Shown here: in pieces, positions 5,554 to 8,151 of the stretch | Layout: every line of letters starts with the position of its first letter | Position numbering within the stretch: position 1 is the first letter of the stretch | Assembly (NCBI GenBank): GCA_020444985.1 | Contig: JAGRHK010000057.1 | Span: 1-8,151 of the forward strand | Reading direction: 5' to 3' | From: Candidatus Competibacteraceae bacterium | GTDB taxonomy: Bacteria; Pseudomonadota; Gammaproteobacteria; Competibacterales; Competibacteraceae | DNA: 8,151 nucleotides | Made by a program: the position numbers and the translations under genes | Notes under the pieces: generated by a model | The model's input: the letters and a program-made list of their open reading frames with translations, nothing else | Databases searched by the model: none | What the model was told of the DNA's origin: nothing

Positions 5554-5580
5554 CCCGCCGGCTGGGCACAGGCTGGCGGG
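5554..5580. other. Second G+C-rich hairpin in the pirin/ubiB convergent gap
   Basis: CCCGCCGG (5554-5561) pairs with CTGGCGGG (5573-5580), with one wobble, and the loop can pair further (CTG with CAG). It begins where the pirin terminator's T-tract ends. In the ubiB direction it is followed by A residues, not T, so it is not a standard terminator for ubiB. It could still act as a 3' barrier for the ubi transcript. The remaining bases up to 5621 hold only a weak GCGC-AACA-GCGC hairpin (5593-5604). Confidence 0.45.
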
Positions 5581-5621
5581 GTCTCCACTTGAGCGCAACA
5601 GCGCCCTCCATACCTTAAAAC

Positions 5622-7310
5622 TTAATCCTTCCTTGGCCAGACACTGAGCAACAACCCCACGCCGATTCCACCCAGCACCCAGCTCAGCAACGGCGCGCGC
5701 CCGAATTCAATACCCTCACGGGCTGCGAATCCAAGCACCACTGCGGAGCTGACAATCAGGGCCGCACCAATGGCGGCGTGGAAATTGCGCCGGTTGGCTC
5801 GGTGTAAATCGCGCCGTAATTGTTCCAACTCCTGTTTTTGCAAGCGCACGCTCAAGTCCCCGTTATGCGCCTGTTTGAGAATTCCATAAACCAGGTTCGG
5901 CAAATCCGGCGTCTGATCGGCCCAGCGCGGAAAATAGTGTTGAATGCGCTTGAACATCGACCACGGGCCAACCCGCTCTTTCATCCAGTTTTCCAGGAAC
6001 GGCTTAGCGGTTTTCCATAAATCCAGTTCGGGATCAAGCTGCCGGCCCAGCCCTTCAATGTTCAACAGGGTTTTCTGCAACAGCACCAATTGCGGCTGCA
6101 CTTCCATATTAAAACGCCGGGCGGTCTGAAACAGGGCCAACAGAAAACCGCCGAAAGAGATGTCCTTGAGCGGTCGGTCGAAAATTGGCTCCGAAACGGT
6201 ACGAATCGCTGATTCAAACTCATCCACCCGGGTCTCCGGCGGCACCCAGCCGGATTCGATATGCAGCTCGGCCACCCGCCGGTAGTCGCGGTGGAAAAAC
6301 GCCAGGAAATTTTCCGCCAGATAATGCTGATCGGTGGGACTCAGGGTGCCGATGATGCCAAAATCCACAGCGATATAGCGAGGATCAGCCGGGTCCTCGG
6401 CATTCACGAAAATATTGCCGGGATGCATGTCGGCGTGGAAAAAGCTGTCGCGGAAAACCTGGGTGAAAAACACCACTACGCCCCGCTCGGACAGCTTTTT
6501 CATATCCACTCCGCGTCGCTGCAACTCGGCGATATTTCCTACAGGAATGCCATGAATGCGCTCCATGACCAGCACATTGCGGCGGGTTTCCGGCCAGAAT
6601 ACTTCGGGAATGTAAAGAATCGGCGACTCTTTGAAATTGTGGCGCAACTGACTGGCGTTGGCTGCCTCCCGCACCAGGTCCAGCTCATCGAAAATCGTTT
6701 TCTCGTACTCGCTCACGACTTCCAATGGCCGCAGGCGACGGCCCTCCCGCCAGTAGCGTTGGGCGAGATGGGCAATGATGTACAACAACTCGATATCGCG
6801 GCGAATGATCTTTTCGATGCCGGGCCGCAAGACCTTAACAACGACTTCACGGCCATTGATCAAACGGGCAGCATGGACTTGAGCAATGGATGCCGATGCC
6901 AGCGGCTGTGGATTGAATTCGGTAAAAATCGCCGTCAGCGGCTGTCGATAGGCTTTTTCAACGATCGCCCGCGCCTGATCGCCGGCAAAAGGCGGCACCC
7001 GGTCCTGCAATTTGGTCAGTTCCAGGGCAATGTCATCGGGGAGCAAGTCGCGGCGGGTGGACAGCATTTGACCAAATTTGACAAAGATCGGCCCCAGATC
7101 CTCCAGAGTCAGCCGAATTCGCTCACCACGCGTCAGATGCAATTCCTGCCGTGTCGTCCAGTTCCACGGCAGCAGATGCCGCAGAAAGGCAATCGGCCGA
7201 AACAGATGGGTTGCTAGAACAATATCGTCCAGACCATGCCGCACCAGGATCCGGTTGATATGCAGCAATCGCAACAGTTGCGCGGGACCAAGTATGCCTC
7301 CGATGTGCAT
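5622..7310 (-). CDS. ubiB: Ubiquinone biosynthesis atypical kinase/ATPase UbiB
   Basis: A membrane-attached protein-kinase-like ATPase needed for ubiquinone synthesis, thought to help extract or present polyprenyl intermediates to the Ubi enzymes. It has 562 residues (E. coli about 546). The family's KxGQ motif is KFGQ at 78-81. The A-rich loop replacing the glycine loop is PLASASIAQVH (136-146). The ATP-binding lysine is Lys159 in VVVKV, the ExD motif is in DELD (208-211), the catalytic loop is HADMHPGN (292-299) and DFG is 316-318, so no catalytic residue is missing. Two hydrophobic segments at the C-terminus (about 512-530 and 539-557) are the usual membrane anchors. The ATG at 7310 lies 15 bases after the ubiJ stop; the ribosome site is weak, suggesting coupling with ubiJ. 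It is the last gene of the ubiE-ubiJ-ubiB operon; the tat genes that follow in E. coli are absent. Confidence 0.97.
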   Translation of the reverse strand: MHIGGILGPAQLLRLLHINRILVRHGLDDIVLATHLFRPIAFLRHLLPWNWTTRQELHLTRGERIRLTLEDLGPIFVKFGQMLSTRRDLLPDDIALELTKLQDRVPPFAGDQARAIVEKAYRQPLTAIFTEFNPQPLASASIAQVHAARLINGREVVVKVLRPGIEKIIRRDIELLYIIAHLAQRYWREGRRLRPLEVVSEYEKTIFDELDLVREAANASQLRHNFKESPILYIPEVFWPETRRNVLVMERIHGIPVGNIAELQRRGVDMKKLSERGVVVFFTQVFRDSFFHADMHPGNIFVNAEDPADPRYIAVDFGIIGTLSPTDQHYLAENFLAFFHRDYRRVAELHIESGWVPPETRVDEFESAIRTVSEPIFDRPLKDISFGGFLLALFQTARRFNMEVQPQLVLLQKTLLNIEGLGRQLDPELDLWKTAKPFLENWMKERVGPWSMFKRIQHYFPRWADQTPDLPNLVYGILKQAHNGDLSVRLQKQELEQLRRDLHRANRRNFHAAIGAALIVSSAVVLGFAAREGIEFGRAPLLSWVLGGIGVGLLLSVWPRKD

Positions 7311-7325
7311 GGATCGGGACAGAGA

Positions 7326-7940
7326 CTAAGCCGGCGAATTGTTGCCGGCCCACTGCCGGCGCAAGCGGGTCATGCGCGCTTCCAGACGGTCCGCATCCTC
7401 GCGTAATACATCTACGGCGCTCAAGAAGGACTCGACCGCCGGACGCGGCGGCAGCGCCCGCAATTCCTGTTGCAAATATTCGCCGCCATCGCGCAGGAAA
7501 GTAGCCGAAGTGCGTTGGCGCCAGTCATGGAATCCGCGCCAGAGCGCACCCAGTTGATGGGCCAGCGCATCGCCCATTACTTTTGAAAGGTGTTCTTCCC
7601 AGTCGATATCCAGCCGAATCAACAAGATCTGAAATTGCCGCCCCACGGCGCTGTCGCCATCGACGGAAATTTCCTCGCCCACTGCCTGTCCACGCCATTG
7701 CCGAACCAGCGCTGGTAATGCGCCGCGAATCCGCACCGTCGGCTCACCCTCACAGTGATCAGCGACCCGAATGCCCTGGGAGCCAGGCGATAGATACAGG
7801 GCCGTCCCAAGTCCCTCCGGCTCAATAGCGATAACCGCGCCCTCCAGTTCCGCCAAGCGTGGCCAAACCTCGGGATCGAGGCGCAGGTAATAATTGAGCG
7901 CAGTCTCTAAACCAGCAGCGATGAAGGCAGCCGTCGCCAT
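7326..7940 (-). CDS. ubiJ: Ubiquinone biosynthesis accessory factor UbiJ
   Basis: A soluble lipid-binding accessory protein that, with UbiK, organises the late ubiquinone-biosynthesis enzymes. It has 204 residues, near the E. coli length of 201. The N-terminal SCP2 domain spans about residues 10-112 (LETALNYYLRLDPEVWPRL; VRIRGALPALVRQW; ISVDGDSAVGRQFQILL). It is followed by the characteristic DIDWEEHLSKVMGDALAHQL segment (111-130) and a C-terminal helical, probably coiled-coil stretch (about 170-197) that in the family mediates UbiK contact. The ATG shares one base with the ubiE stop codon (TAATG), with no ribosome site of its own, so translation is probably coupled to ubiE. Sequence similarity in this family is low, but gene order confirms the call. 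Confidence 0.93.
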   Translation of the reverse strand: MATAAFIAAGLETALNYYLRLDPEVWPRLAELEGAVIAIEPEGLGTALYLSPGSQGIRVADHCEGEPTVRIRGALPALVRQWRGQAVGEEISVDGDSAVGRQFQILLIRLDIDWEEHLSKVMGDALAHQLGALWRGFHDWRQRTSATFLRDGGEYLQQELRALPPRPAVESFLSAVDVLREDADRLEARMTRLRRQWAGNNSPA

Positions 7941-8151
7941 TAAAATTTATACCCGCGATGCGCCGCCACAATACCGCCGCTTAGATTGAAGTGCTGGCAG
8001 CGTTCGAAACCCGCCTCTTCCATCATACGCAACAGCGTGTCCTGATCAGGATGCATGCGGATTGATTCGGCCAAGTAGCGATAGCTGGCGGCATCGCCGG
8101 CGACCAGGTTGCCGAGCGCTGGCAGGATCGCGAATGAATACAGGTCATAAG
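7940..8151 (-). CDS. ubiE: Ubiquinone/menaquinone biosynthesis C-methyltransferase UbiE, 3' part
   Basis: A SAM-dependent methyltransferase that adds the C-methyl group to the benzoquinol ring of ubiquinone (and of menaquinone where made). Only the last 69 full codons are in the window; the start lies beyond 8151. The visible part reads YDLYSFAILPALGNLVAGDA, then SYRYLAESIRMHPDQDTL, MMEEAGFE and the C-terminus FNLSGGIVAAHRGYKF, a close match to E. coli UbiE. The SAM-binding motifs lie outside the window. The stop TAA (7942-7940) overlaps the ubiJ ATG by one base. Confidence 0.96.
   Translation of the reverse strand, partial: YDLYSFAILPALGNLVAGDAASYRYLAESIRMHPDQDTLLRMMEEAGFERCQHFNLSGGIVAAHRGYKF

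Noticed and set aside
6261..7217. Long open frame of 318 codons on the plus strand opposite ubiB
   Set aside because: It lies wholly within ubiB, whose motifs are intact on the other strand. The composition is that of an antisense shadow and no family is recognisable.

Overview
The window looks like chromosomal DNA of a gammaproteobacterium. The strongest argument is the ubiE-ubiJ-ubiB order on the minus strand at the right end: ubiJ is characteristic of proteobacterial ubiquinone synthesis, and this arrangement is typical of gammaproteobacteria. GpmA and the YajL-type DJ-1 protein also read closest to proteobacterial forms. The genus cannot be fixed from the sequence. The heptanucleotide repeats and C/G-rich dispersed repeats between genes recall repeat-rich environmental gammaproteobacteria, but that is only an impression.

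Layout. Plus strand, 1-450: 3' part of gpmA (glycolytic phosphoglycerate mutase). 451-814: a repeat-filled gap holding a CATCAGG heptamer array, a degraded dispersed repeat, a perfect 10-bp inverted repeat, a good sigma70-like promoter and a second heptamer array (CCGAAAC) in the presumed ctpA leader. 815-2209: ctpA, an exported S41 processing protease. 2246-2800: a YajL/DJ-1 family protein. Minus strand, 2917-3822: a LysR-type regulator. 3914-4513 (minus): an NADPH-dependent FMN reductase-family flavoprotein. A divergent control region follows, then a pirin gene (4674-5543, plus) that ends in an intrinsic terminator overlapping its stop codon. Minus strand, 8151-5622: end of ubiE, then ubiJ and ubiB, tightly packed.

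How the genes work together. The ubiE-ubiJ-ubiB block is one ubiquinone-biosynthesis operon read leftwards. UbiE is a methyltransferase, UbiJ a lipid-binding accessory factor and UbiB an atypical membrane kinase/ATPase. The middle of the window (DJ-1 protein, LysR regulator, FMN/quinone reductase, pirin) is plausibly a small redox or electrophile-response group. The reductase and pirin are divergent around an imperfect inverted repeat with the T-N11-A form of LysR operators, so the nearby LysR protein is the obvious candidate regulator; this is inference. gpmA and ctpA are housekeeping genes.

No mobile-element gene, tRNA, rRNA or CRISPR array is visible, and every gene belongs to a known family. 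I see no convincing undescribed system. The less ordinary content is in the gene borders: four or five different short repeat types sit at gene ends, and two of them affect how ctpA should be annotated.
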